Below, one piece after another: positions 7,318 through 14,357 of a DNA stretch of 47,182 nt. The notes under the pieces are model-generated. The model was given only the letters and a program-made list of their open reading frames with translations. It was not told where the DNA came from and searched no databases. The stretch lies in contig NZ_AUWR01000045.1 in assembly GCF_000455125.1 (NCBI RefSeq), forward strand, positions 1 to 47,182, given 5' to 3'. A program made the translations under genes and the position numbers. Each line of letters begins with the position of its first letter. Positions within the stretch are counted from its first letter, which is position 1. This DNA is from Mycobacterium sp. UM_WGJ (lineage in GTDB: Bacteria; Actinomycetota; Actinomycetes; Mycobacteriales; Mycobacteriaceae).

Positions 7318-8007
7318 CTACCGAGTGGCGGAATCGTCTCCGGCGGTCGGTGCGGCACGACGCAGCGAAGCCCGCCAAAGGGCTGCCCCCAATGCCACCG
7401 CCACCGATCCGGCGACCGAGGCGATGGCCACCGGCCGCCAGCCCAGCGCCTCATCGAAGAGAATCCACAAGCCGCATGACAGGAAGAGCAGTCCGGCCGC
7501 GGCGTGCAGCAAGGGTTCGGGCAACTGCCGGTGCAGCACCGTGCCGACCGCGATCGCGACAGCGTCGGCGAGCACCATCCCGATCGTCGCGCCCAGCCAC
7601 ACGCCCAGCCAGTTGCGGTCACTGGCCAGCGCAACCGTCGCCAGCATCGTCTTGTCCCCGAGCTCGGCCAACAGCACCGAGGACACCACCGCAAACAGTA
7701 CGAATCGGGGCTCGCGGACCGCGGTTCCCCCGGGTGCGGAACTGCTTCCTTCGCGCCACGTCCACGCCGCGAAACCGATGAAGGCAACGCCGGCGGCAGC
7801 GGCGATCGGACGGGCGGGCAGCGTCAGTCCGAGAAAGTGCCCCACCGTCACCGAGATGCCGTGGATGGCGAAGGCCGCGATGGCCACGCCACTGAGCACC
7901 ACCCACCAGCGGTGCCGCAGCGCGTACGTCATGGTGATCAGTTGAGACTTGTCGCCGAGCTCGGCGAGGAAGACCACGCCCAGGCTGATCAGCATGGCGG
8001 CAAGCAT
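7318..8007 (-). CDS. GDT1/TMEM165-family (UPF0016) cation transporter
   Basis: This 229-aa, roughly six-helix membrane protein has the two hallmark ExGDK(S/T) motifs, AELGDKSQL (from about residue 15) and AELGDKTML (about residue 133), one in each inverted repeat half. The family (TMEM165, Gdt1p, MneA) moves Mn2+ or Ca2+ in exchange for protons; Mn2+ export is likely in bacteria. The first half ends near the WTWREGSS loop. An alternative start lies at 7995. The MnSOD-type gene sodA is nearby but not in the same operon. I looked for a yybP-ykoY manganese riboswitch upstream and saw none. Confidence 0.88.
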   Translation of the reverse strand: MLAAMLISLGVVFLAELGDKSQLITMTYALRHRWWVVLSGVAIAAFAIHGISVTVGHFLGLTLPARPIAAAAGVAFIGFAAWTWREGSSSAPGGTAVREPRFVLFAVVSSVLLAELGDKTMLATVALASDRNWLGVWLGATIGMVLADAVAIAVGTVLHRQLPEPLLHAAAGLLFLSCGLWILFDEALGWRPVAIASVAGSVAVALGAALWRASLRRAAPTAGDDSATR

Positions 8008-8130
8008 GCGGGGACGCCCTTTCGTCAGCTGCCGAGGCTAGTGACTGCACTGCGCGGCCGCCAGGCGACAGGGAATTTCGGCGGGCCGAATCCGATGATC
8101 CGGCACGGGGACAATTCCACGCGAATTGCT

Positions 8131-8667
8131 TTATGCGGCAAGCAGCATGGCCAGGATCGCGGTATCGGGGTGGCTGACCGGGTCAACGCCGACCCGGCTC
8201 ACCATCGAGGTGACGGTGCCGTCGGATTCTGCTTCGACCCAGGCCGCCCGATGCTCCAGGCCCAGGTAGGGCAGGCCGGGCAGCAGAATGCACCCCGACG
8301 CGGCGCCCCGGCACTCGGGCAGCGAGGGAATGGTCTCCGACGGCGGGTGCAGCATCAGCAGCGCGGAAGGCTGCCGGCCGGCGAAGTACCCCGGTGCGAT
8401 CGCCGACTCGCCGGTGACGGTGCCCTCGGCCAGCAACAATCCGACGGTGCCCGGGCCGGGATTGTCGGGTAGCTCCTCGTGCGTGCCGAACACCGTTGTG
8501 GTGGGCAGCAATCCGGGCATCGAAGCGACCCGGACGGCGATGCTGAGCAGTTGTGCCCATTCCTTGGTCGAATCCGGCCAACGGCCGAACACCACGAATC
8601 CGTGAAGCTCGCCACGGGAGTGAAACGGGGCGACTTCGATCGCCCGGCCGGACCCTGTCGTCTCCAT
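8131..8667 (-). CDS. Rv3847-like conserved protein
   Basis: This 178-aa protein is about the size of M. tuberculosis Rv3847 (177 aa) and sits in the same place relative to sodA and espR. It is probably soluble, with no signal peptide or membrane helix. Motifs include SRGELHGFVVFGRWPDSTKEW, PSETIPSLPECRGAASGCIL and a C-terminal HPDTAILAMLLAA. ATG 8667 is preceded by GGAGGG at a good distance, so the longer frame to 8718 is rejected. No function is known to me. Confidence 0.8.
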   Translation of the reverse strand: METTGSGRAIEVAPFHSRGELHGFVVFGRWPDSTKEWAQLLSIAVRVASMPGLLPTTTVFGTHEELPDNPGPGTVGLLLAEGTVTGESAIAPGYFAGRQPSALLMLHPPSETIPSLPECRGAASGCILLPGLPYLGLEHRAAWVEAESDGTVTSMVSRVGVDPVSHPDTAILAMLLAA

Positions 8668-8822
8668 CGCGCACCCTCCGCGACATTCTGGCTTGTTGGC
8701 TGATTCGCCTGCTCGCATTTCAGCGGGTGGGGTTGTCTGGCAGCATGCGGCACCCGCCAGGCGGATTCAAGGTGACACGGCGGGGCGGCGGATAACGAAA
8801 CGGTGAAAAAAGCCGGTGGCTC

Positions 8823-8862
8823 AGCGAGGCTCGACGGAGGACAGGCGAAGCTGGAACCGCCG
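8823..8862 (+). repeat. 40-bp dispersed repeat, copy B
   Basis: AGCGAGGCTCGACGGAGGAC and the following 20 bases match the minus-strand copy at 5791-5830 at 37 of 40 positions. It lies in the gap between the Rv3847-like gene and the sodA terminator. Confidence 0.75.
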
Positions 8863-8865
8863 TAG

Positions 8866-8906
8866 AAAACAAGTGGGGCGCCACGCCCACGGCGCGACGC
8901 CCCACT
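8866..8906 (-). terminator. sodA intrinsic terminator
   Basis: Read on the minus strand, AGTGGGGCG (8906-8898) pairs with CGCCCCACT (8880-8872) in a 9-bp perfect stem. A GC-rich loop lies between, and a T-rich tail (TGTTTTC) follows. The stem begins 16 bp after the sodA stop codon. Confidence 0.85.
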
Positions 8907-8922
8907 CTTGACGACTGTCCGG

Positions 8923-9543
8923 CTAGAAGATCAGCCCCGAAGTCTTCGAGGTGGCGGCCGCGAAACGCGACTGCACGTCGGCCCAGTTGACCACGTTCCA
9001 GAACGCCTTGACGTAGTCGGCCTTGACGTTCTTGTACTGCAGGTAGAAGGCGTGCTCCCACATGTCGACCTGCAGCAGCGGGATGATGCCCAGCGGCACG
9101 TTGGCCTGCTGGTCGTAGAGCTGGAAGGTCAGCAGCTTGCCGCCGAGGGTGTCGTAACCGAGCACCGCCCAGCCCGAACCCTGCAGGCCGTTGGCGGCCG
9201 CGGTGAACTGTGCACGGAACTTGTCGAACGACCCGAACGCGTCGTCGATGGCCGCGGCCAGTTCGCCCGTCGGCTTGTCACCGCCGTTGGGGGACAGGTT
9301 CTTCCACCAGATCGAGTGGTTGACGTGCCCGCCGAGGTGGAACGCCAGGTTCTTCTCGTTCAAGAAGATTGCGCCGTGGTCGTCGTTGGCCCGAGCCTCC
9401 GCGAGCTTCTCCAGTGCGGTATTGACGCCGGAAACGTAGGCGGCGTGGTGCTTGCTGTGATGCAGTTCGTTGATCTGGCCCGAGATGTGCGGCTCAAGGG
9501 CTCCGTAATCCCAGTCCAAGTCCGGCAGGGTGTAGTCGGCCAC
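8923..9543 (-). CDS. sodA: Iron/manganese superoxide dismutase SodA
   Basis: This 206-aa protein is a complete Fe/Mn-SOD. The metal ligands are visible: H28 (ELHHSKH), H76 ([10 protein letters not shown]), D160 and H164 ([12 protein letters not shown]). It has no signal peptide. In M. tuberculosis SodA (Rv3846) is still exported, in a SecA2-dependent way, and protects against superoxide from host cells. The start is GTG 9543, preceded by GGAAGGAACCCC. It is monocistronic, with its own terminator downstream. Confidence 0.97.
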   Translation of the reverse strand: MADYTLPDLDWDYGALEPHISGQINELHHSKHHAAYVSGVNTALEKLAEARANDDHGAIFLNEKNLAFHLGGHVNHSIWWKNLSPNGGDKPTGELAAAIDDAFGSFDKFRAQFTAAANGLQGSGWAVLGYDTLGGKLLTFQLYDQQANVPLGIIPLLQVDMWEHAFYLQYKNVKADYVKAFWNVVNWADVQSRFAAATSKTSGLIF

Positions 9544-9746
9544 GGGGTTCCTTCCTTCGGTACTGATCCGGTGTCAGTCACCGTTGATCATTGTCGACAG
9601 GCGTTGACGGTCTAGCGGCACCCCACGTCACCGCGGTCGCGGTCCGAGGGGGCCACCGGCAACCACATTGCTCCAACGCCGGGTGTACCGCAACAACGGG
9701 TGGAGTTGGGCCGCGCCGTCAGCCGACCGCAAAGCTCAGCCGAGGT

Positions 9747-9905
9747 TCAGGTCAGGACGAGCACCACGAGGAAAGTCAGCAGCACGAGGGCGATCACCCC
9801 GGCACGCAGCGACGCCAGCAGATAGGCGCGCTTGTAAGTGGACGATCCCGAATGCCAGCCCGACGTCGCTGCGACGGGACCTGGTCCGATCGGCCTTGCC
9901 GTCAT
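9747..9905 (-). CDS. Putative small membrane protein (52 aa)
   Basis: From ATG 9905 the frame encodes a short polar part (MTARPIGPGPVAATSGWHSG) and then STYKRAYLLASLRAG. A single strongly hydrophobic C-terminal helix (VIALVLLTFLVVLVLT) ends the protein. An in-frame ATG at 9953 would add 16 residues. The sharp polar/hydrophobic layout argues for a real gene, but no family is recognised and no strong ribosome-binding site is visible. It lies 203 bp upstream of sodA on the same strand, and I saw nothing else in that gap. Confidence 0.45.
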   Translation of the reverse strand: MTARPIGPGPVAATSGWHSGSSTYKRAYLLASLRAGVIALVLLTFLVVLVLT

Positions 9906-10144
9906 CTGTCTTGCCCCCAAATCTCGCGGTGCGCCCACCCCCGTGAGGCGCATCACATCCGTTCTGTGACGGCGATCATAGCGCTTTGTTCGCACAGTGG
10001 AAAAATTCACCTGGATAACCCGACTTACCTGCATCGATACGCTCCACGGCTACCGGGCGGCCGAATGCGGGCGGTAGGCGGCTGCTTAGCTAATCAATCG
10101 ATTTCGCTCGGCGCTGTTAGTCGGTTCGCTTCGATGACGCCGCG

Positions 10145-10243
10145 TTATCCACAACTGATGCGTCTGGCGGCATGTAACAAGCACATCACGCCCCGTGCCG
10201 CTGTCGATTGGTGTGTGGATAAACCTGTGGAAACTGTGGATAG
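10145..10243. promoter_or_regulatory. Cluster of four DnaA-box-like 9-mers
   Basis: TTATCCACA (10145-10153) is an exact match to the classical DnaA box. TGTGGATAA (10214-10222) is the same box inverted. TGTGGAAAC (10226-10234) and TGTGGATAG (10235-10243) are inverted boxes with two and one changes. The last three lie almost end to end. The sequence matches are direct; DnaA binding is inferred. Confidence 0.65.
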
Positions 10244-10319
10244 CCGGTGGTAGCTGCCGGGCCCGGCGCGGGCCGTTAGGGACGCCCTCGCCACCATTCG
10301 CCGGTCGCCCGCCCGGCCC

Positions 10320-10345
10320 GCCTCCGCTGCCCTTGCGGTCGCCGC
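10320..10345 (-). repeat. Dispersed GCGGCGATCGC repeat, copy 3
   Basis: The reverse complement reads GCGGCGACCGCAAGGGCAGC then GGAGGC. It belongs to the same family as the copy at 51 and forms a local pair with the copy at 10375, 55 bp away. Confidence 0.55.
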
Positions 10346-10374
10346 GGTGTTGAGGGCGTCGACCCGGCTGCGGT

Positions 10375-10401
10375 CGGCTCCGCCGCCCTTGCGGTCGCCG
10401 C
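10375..10401 (-). repeat. Dispersed GCGGCGATCGC repeat, copy 4
   Basis: The reverse complement reads GCGGCGACCGCAAGGGCGGC then GGAGCCG. It lies 12 bp before the GTG start at 10414. It shares a 55-bp period with the copy at 10320, including a GAGGGCGTCGACCCGG-type spacer. Confidence 0.6.
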
Positions 10402-10413
10402 TAGGCTGGTGCG

Positions 10414-11493
10414 GTGATCCAGGTGTGTTCCCGCTGCAAGACGCGGTGGAACGTGCGCGACCAGCAGCGGGCCTGGTGCCCACGCTGCAACGGCGCGCTG
10501 TGGGCGCCGCTGACACCCCAGCAAGAAGCCGAGTTGCAGTGGACCCAGCCCGGGCCCCCGGCACCGCCGGCAGCACCCGGGCAGGCGCCGCCGCAGCCCG
10601 GGCCCGGTTACCGCTGGATCGCGGTGCGGCCCGGTCCGCCGCCTCCGCAGCCGCCGGCCCGGCGCCCGCTGGGCCCCACCCCGCGTTATGCGGTGATGCC
10701 CCGTTGGACGCTGATGGGCGGGCCGATTCGTGCTGTAGCACAGTCGAAGCCGGGACAACGGCCGGCACCTTCGGCGCGCTCGCTGGAGAAGACGCTGGCT
10801 GCTGCGGTCGCCGCGCTGGGCGTCGCGGCTCTGGTGCACGCCTTGATCTATGTGCTGATGATCGTCAACCGCACCATGCTGCTGAATCCCCTGATCGCCG
10901 GTGGCGCGGTGTGGCTGGGCCGGCTGGCCGGGCTGGCCGCGATCGCGGCAGTGGTCAGTTGCGCCGTGGTGCTGACCAGGTGGCTGCTCGCCCGGCGTTC
11001 GGTGGCCTTCGCCCGGTTGCACCTGCCCGAGACGCGTCCGGCCTGGGCGCTGTGGGCCGGTTGCCTGGTGCCGGTGGTCAACCTGGCGTGGGCGCCGGTG
11101 TTTGTCATGGAGCTGGCCAAGCGCGAGGACCGGCTGGAGCGGCTGCGCAAGCCCATCGTGGTGTGGTGGGCCGTGTGGGCGGCCAGTACCGCGGGCGCGA
11201 TCTTCGCCACCGCCACCAGTTGGGCCGACGGGGCCCAGGGCATTGCCAACAACATGGTGGCGACCGTGGTGGCGTACCTCCTCGGCCTGGCGGCAGTGGT
11301 GACCGCGGCCCGGGTGGTCGAGGGATTCGAGCGGCGGTCGATGGGCCGGCCGGCTCACCACTGGGTGGTGGTGGCCGACGGCCGCGACACCGCCGCGGGC
11401 TCGACGCCGGATCCGGCCGCCGAGCCCAAGGCCGAAGGAGCCACCACACCGGCGCCGGCCCTTGAGTCCGACGGACGGGAACCGGCAGCGTAA
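10414..11493 (+). CDS. Zinc-ribbon DUF4328 membrane protein (Rv3843c-like)
   Basis: This 359-aa protein begins with a four-cysteine zinc-ribbon-like motif (CSRCKTRW...WCPRCNG, residues 4-27). A Pro-rich linker to about residue 85 follows, then several transmembrane helices from about residue 128 to 300 (DUF4328 region; LVHALIYVLMIVNR, LPETRPAWALWAGCLVPVVN). The Pro/Ala/Glu tail is disordered. M. tuberculosis Rv3843c is similar in size and also lies next to glpQ1. The function is unknown. The start is GTG 10414. glpQ1 follows 4 bp after the stop, so the two are probably co-transcribed. Confidence 0.85.
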   Translation: MIQVCSRCKTRWNVRDQQRAWCPRCNGALWAPLTPQQEAELQWTQPGPPAPPAAPGQAPPQPGPGYRWIAVRPGPPPPQPPARRPLGPTPRYAVMPRWTLMGGPIRAVAQSKPGQRPAPSARSLEKTLAAAVAALGVAALVHALIYVLMIVNRTMLLNPLIAGGAVWLGRLAGLAAIAAVVSCAVVLTRWLLARRSVAFARLHLPETRPAWALWAGCLVPVVNLAWAPVFVMELAKREDRLERLRKPIVVWWAVWAASTAGAIFATATSWADGAQGIANNMVATVVAYLLGLAAVVTAARVVEGFERRSMGRPAHHWVVVADGRDTAAGSTPDPAAEPKAEGATTPAPALESDGREPAA

Positions 11494-11497
11494 GGCC

Positions 11498-12313
11498 ATG
11501 ACCCCGGCCGGCGATGTCGTCTCGGAGCACCCGTTCGTGGTCGCGCACCGGGGCGCGTCTATCGACCGCCCGGAACACACCCTGGCCGCCTACGACTTGG
11601 CGTTGCAGCAGGGGGCGGACGGCGTCGAGTGCGATGTGCGGCTGACCAGCGACGGTCACCTGGTCTGCGTGCACGATCGTCGGGTGGACCGGACTTCCAG
11701 CGGGGTCGGGCTGGTCAGCGAGATGACGTTGTCGCAACTACAGCGCCTCGACTACGGCGCTTGGCACCACAAGGGGCAGCCGGGTTCGCCGGATGGCGTC
11801 AGCATCGGCGACACCGGCCTGCTCACCCTCGATGCACTGGTTGCGCTGGTTTTGGACTGGCGCCGGCCGGTGAAGATCTTCATCGAGACCAAGCATCCGG
11901 TGCGGTATGGCGCAATGGTCGAGCGTGAAGTGCTCGCGCTGCTGCAGCGATTCGGGCTCGCCGCGCCGGCGTCGGCCTCGCGGTCGCGCGCGGTGGTGAT
12001 GTCCTTCTCGGCGGCGGCGGTGTGGCGGATCCGCCGGGCCGCACCTCTGCTGCCGACGGTCCTGCTCGGGTCAGGCGCCCGCTATCTGGGGGGCACCGCG
12101 GCGACGACGGTCGGTGCCACTGCGATCGGCCCGTCGATCGAGACGCTGCGCGAACATCCGGAGCTGGTGGACCAGGCCGCCGCCCGGGGCCGTGCGCTGT
12201 ACTGCTGGACCGTCGACCGCAACGAGGACGTCGACTTCTGCAGGGATGTCGGGGTCGCGTGGATTGCCACGAATCAGCCCGCCCGAACCAAGGCGCGGTT
12301 GCGGGCGGGCTGA
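11498..12313 (+). CDS. glpQ1: Glycerophosphodiester phosphodiesterase GlpQ1
   Basis: This 271-aa protein is a cytosolic GDPD-family TIM barrel that hydrolyses glycerophosphodiesters to glycerol-3-phosphate and an alcohol. Catalytic residues are visible as H17-R18 (VVAHRGAS), E26 (PEHTLAAYDLAL), E44 and D46 (GVECDVRLT) and H59 (VCVHDRRVDRTS). Later blocks KIFIETKHPVRYG and VDFCRDVGVAWIATNQP match M. tuberculosis Rv3842c. ATG 11498 is chosen over an upstream TTG at 11462 because it lies just after the preceding stop and gives the family N-terminus. It converges on bfrB. Confidence 0.93.
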   Translation: MTPAGDVVSEHPFVVAHRGASIDRPEHTLAAYDLALQQGADGVECDVRLTSDGHLVCVHDRRVDRTSSGVGLVSEMTLSQLQRLDYGAWHHKGQPGSPDGVSIGDTGLLTLDALVALVLDWRRPVKIFIETKHPVRYGAMVEREVLALLQRFGLAAPASASRSRAVVMSFSAAAVWRIRRAAPLLPTVLLGSGARYLGGTAATTVGATAIGPSIETLREHPELVDQAAARGRALYCWTVDRNEDVDFCRDVGVAWIATNQPARTKARLRAG

Positions 12314-12314
12314 T

Positions 12315-12339
12315 CGGCGGGAGAGGGGTTTACCCGCCG
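12315..12339. terminator. Possible bidirectional terminator between glpQ1 and bfrB
   Basis: CGGCGGG (12315-12321) and CCCGCCG (12333-12339) form a 7-bp stem with an 11-base loop. The stem overlaps the bfrB stop codon. There is no T-tract, so support is structural only. Confidence 0.35.
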
Positions 12340-12866
12340 GCGATTCGCGGTGCGCCGGCTTCCTGGCTCACCGTGACCTCGCGTGCGATGAAGGTCTCCA
12401 ACTCGAACAGGTTGTGCCCGGCACGGTCGGCGACTCGGAGCAGCCGGGTCATCACGGCCATTTCCTCAACCTGTTCGCGCAGGAACCACTGCATGAACTG
12501 TTCGCCGAGGTGGTCTCCCTCGTCGCGCGCGGCAGTGGTGAGTTGGCTGATCTGCTCGGTAACGGTGCGCTCCTGCTCCAGCGTCAGGGCCAGCGCATCC
12601 CTCGGTGTGTCGAATTGATTGCGCACCGGGTCGACGCCGGGAATCTCGACGCGGATGTCGCGGTCGAGCAGGTACTGCACCAGCATCATCGCGTGGTTGC
12701 GTTCCTCGACGGCCTGGGCGTAAAAGAACTTCGCCAATTGTGGTAAATCCTCGCCGTCGAAATAAACGGCGACCGCGACGTATTGCTGGGCGGCGGTGAA
12801 TTCGTGGTAGATCTGCTCTTGCAGCAGCGCGTGAAATTTCGTCTTGTGGCTGTCGTTCTCGATCAT
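12330..12866 (-). CDS. bfrB: Iron-storage ferritin BfrB
   Basis: This 178-aa non-haem ferritin matches M. tuberculosis BfrB (Rv3841). Ferroxidase-centre segments are visible: EQIYHEFTAAQQYVA, QAVEERNHAMMLVQ and EQERTVTEQ, then EQFMQWFLREQVEE. It oxidises Fe(II) and stores ferric mineral in a 24-mer cage. ATG 12866 matches the family start; the frame to 12902 is rejected because the extra residues fall in the promoter. In M. tuberculosis bfrB is activated by iron-loaded IdeR, which counters Lsr2. The iron-box-like sequences upstream fit that. Confidence 0.95.
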   Translation of the reverse strand: MIENDSHKTKFHALLQEQIYHEFTAAQQYVAVAVYFDGEDLPQLAKFFYAQAVEERNHAMMLVQYLLDRDIRVEIPGVDPVRNQFDTPRDALALTLEQERTVTEQISQLTTAARDEGDHLGEQFMQWFLREQVEEMAVMTRLLRVADRAGHNLFELETFIAREVTVSQEAGAPRIAGG

Positions 12867-12918
12867 GACCGCGACACTACCCTGGTCAGAGCGGGTTTGC
12901 ATCCAAGGTGATGCTTAG

Positions 12919-12937
12919 TCAGGTCAGCTTTGCCTAA
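12919..12937. promoter_or_regulatory. IdeR/DtxR iron-box upstream of bfrB
   Basis: On the minus strand TTAGGCAAAGCTGACCTGA matches the IdeR consensus TTAGGTTAGGCTAACCTAA at 14 of 19 positions. It lies 52-71 bp upstream of the bfrB start. Confidence 0.65.
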
Positions 12938-12979
12938 GTAAAGATAGGGTACGCTGAAATGGCGAAATCGCGTCGGAAA

Positions 12980-12998
12980 TTAGGTTTGACTTAATTGT
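12980..12998. promoter_or_regulatory. Second, weaker iron-box-like sequence upstream of bfrB
   Basis: TTAGGTTTGACTTAATTGT matches the IdeR consensus at 12 of 19 positions. It overlaps the 3' end of the LCP gene. Tandem IdeR boxes upstream of bfrB are known in M. tuberculosis, which makes a weak distal box plausible here. Confidence 0.4.
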
Positions 12999-14163
12999 CG
13001 GTGCCCGATTCGGGTGGTGTATCGCGACGCAATGCGTCGAATAGCTGGGTGGCTTCGGCGTCGTTCCATACCACCGCGTCGCCGGCCTCGGTCCAGACGA
13101 ACTCGCCGATCGGCACGGTCAGCATGGTGGTGGTACCGCGCAGCGCCCACCCCAGGGCCGCCAGGTCGACCACGCCGGTGCCGTCGTCCACCGTCACCGC
13201 GCGTGCGGCGGCGCGCGGCACGCGGTACCAGCGCAGCGGATTGAGCCACACGGCGGGATCGGCGACCCGGGCCAGCAGCGCCGACAGGAACAGCCGCTGA
13301 TGGGCCATCCGGTCCAGGTCGGCGCGCGGCGTGGCCCTGCTGCGGACGTAGCCCAGCGCGGCCCTACCGGCGACCGTCTGACAGCCGGCCGGCAGATTCA
13401 GTCCCGCCAGGGGGTCGTCGATCGGTTCATCCGGGCATAACGTGACGCCGCCCAGGGCATCGACGAGCGCGGCGAAGCCGCCGAATCCGATCTCGAGATA
13501 GTGGTCCAGCCGCAGGCCGGTGGCCTGCTCCACAGTCCGGGTCAGCAGGGGGGCGCCACCGAGGGTGTAGGCGGCGTTGATCTTGTCTTTGCCGTAGCCC
13601 GGGACCGTGACGTAGGAGTCGCGCGGCAGGGATACCACCGTGGCCGGCGACCCGGATCCCGGGCTGGGCAGGTGGACCAGCAACACCGTGTCGGTGCGTC
13701 CGCTGCCGAGGTTCCCGCCGGTGCTCAGGGTCTGCTGCTCCTGGGCAGAGAGGTCAGCGCGGCTGTCCGAACCGACCAGCAGCCACGTCGTCCCGCGGGC
13801 CGGCGGCGGACGGTCGGCATAACCGGAGAACGCCGCGGTGCGTTGCAGCGCGGTGTCGAGCCAGGCCGCGGCGCCTACCAGGGACGCGGTGGCGAGCAAG
13901 GCCGCCAGCGCGGCGAGCGCCAACAGACGACGTGGCCACGATCTCCGCCGGCGCGCAGCGGGGGGACGCGGCGCAGGTGCGCGCGCCGCCGGCGGCCGCG
14001 GCGCGGGCGGAGGTGGCGGCGCGGGGGGCGCCGCTGGCCTCCAGATCGCCCGGGGCGGCGGCGAGACCGGCCGGCCACGGGGGTCGCGATACAACATCGG
14101 CGGCGGTTCACGACGCGGCGGTGGGGGGCGCCAGGGCGGACCCGGCCCGCGATCACCGTTCAC
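12991..14163 (-). CDS. LytR-CpsA-Psr (LCP) family cell-wall ligase
   Basis: This 390-aa protein has a Pro-rich cytoplasmic N-terminus (about residues 1-72), one membrane helix (about 78-101) and an extracellular LCP domain. Hallmarks are LLVGSDSRADL, the arginine pair region GRTDTVLLVHL, SLPRDSYV, INAAYTLGG and GYVRSRATPRADLDR. LCP enzymes transfer polyprenyl-linked polymers to peptidoglycan; mycobacterial Lcp1 attaches arabinogalactan. M. tuberculosis has only a short LCP-like gene (Rv3840) at this position, so this looks like the full-length version. The start is GTG 14163. It is divergent from the PGRS-GH5 gene. Confidence 0.9.
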   Translation of the reverse strand: MNGDRGPGPPWRPPPPRREPPPMLYRDPRGRPVSPPPRAIWRPAAPPAPPPPPAPRPPAARAPAPRPPAARRRRSWPRRLLALAALAALLATASLVGAAAWLDTALQRTAAFSGYADRPPPARGTTWLLVGSDSRADLSAQEQQTLSTGGNLGSGRTDTVLLVHLPSPGSGSPATVVSLPRDSYVTVPGYGKDKINAAYTLGGAPLLTRTVEQATGLRLDHYLEIGFGGFAALVDALGGVTLCPDEPIDDPLAGLNLPAGCQTVAGRAALGYVRSRATPRADLDRMAHQRLFLSALLARVADPAVWLNPLRWYRVPRAAARAVTVDDGTGVVDLAALGWALRGTTTMLTVPIGEFVWTEAGDAVVWNDAEATQLFDALRRDTPPESGTDN

Positions 14164-14357
14164 CCGCCCAATCTACGTATCGAGCAGCGCGGAGGCGATC
14201 TCCCGGGCCCGGGCCGGCGCAGCGGTGGACGTAGAGCCTTCCCGGTGCGCCGGTCCACACCCGCGTTGTTCTCAGCTTTTGTTAGTAATTTTCCGAAGGG
14301 ATCGTTATCTTGACCACGCCGGTCGCGGCCCAGTCATGAAGAGAGGTCTACCCACAG

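Larger units (their letters stand above)
9906..10413. other. 508-bp gene-free region with DnaA-box-like cluster and repeats
   Basis: No gene is convincing here. From left to right there is a moderately AT-rich part with GTGGAAAAA (about 9995) and CCTGGATAA (about 10010). An AT-rich patch around 10084-10104 (TTAGCTAATCAATCGATTT) follows, then the DnaA-box-like cluster at 10145-10243, then two dispersed repeats at 10320 and 10375. The promoter of the downstream DUF4328-glpQ1 pair should also be here. Confidence 0.6.

Noticed and set aside
8008-8130. Possible yybP-ykoY manganese riboswitch upstream of the GDT1 gene
   Set aside because: I looked for the conserved GGGGAGUA-type helices on the minus strand and did not find them.
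9591-9599. TTGTCGACA near sodA as another DnaA box
   Set aside because: It has one mismatch in the core and is a self-complementary SalI-type word that is common at high GC; it lies 550 bp from the cluster.
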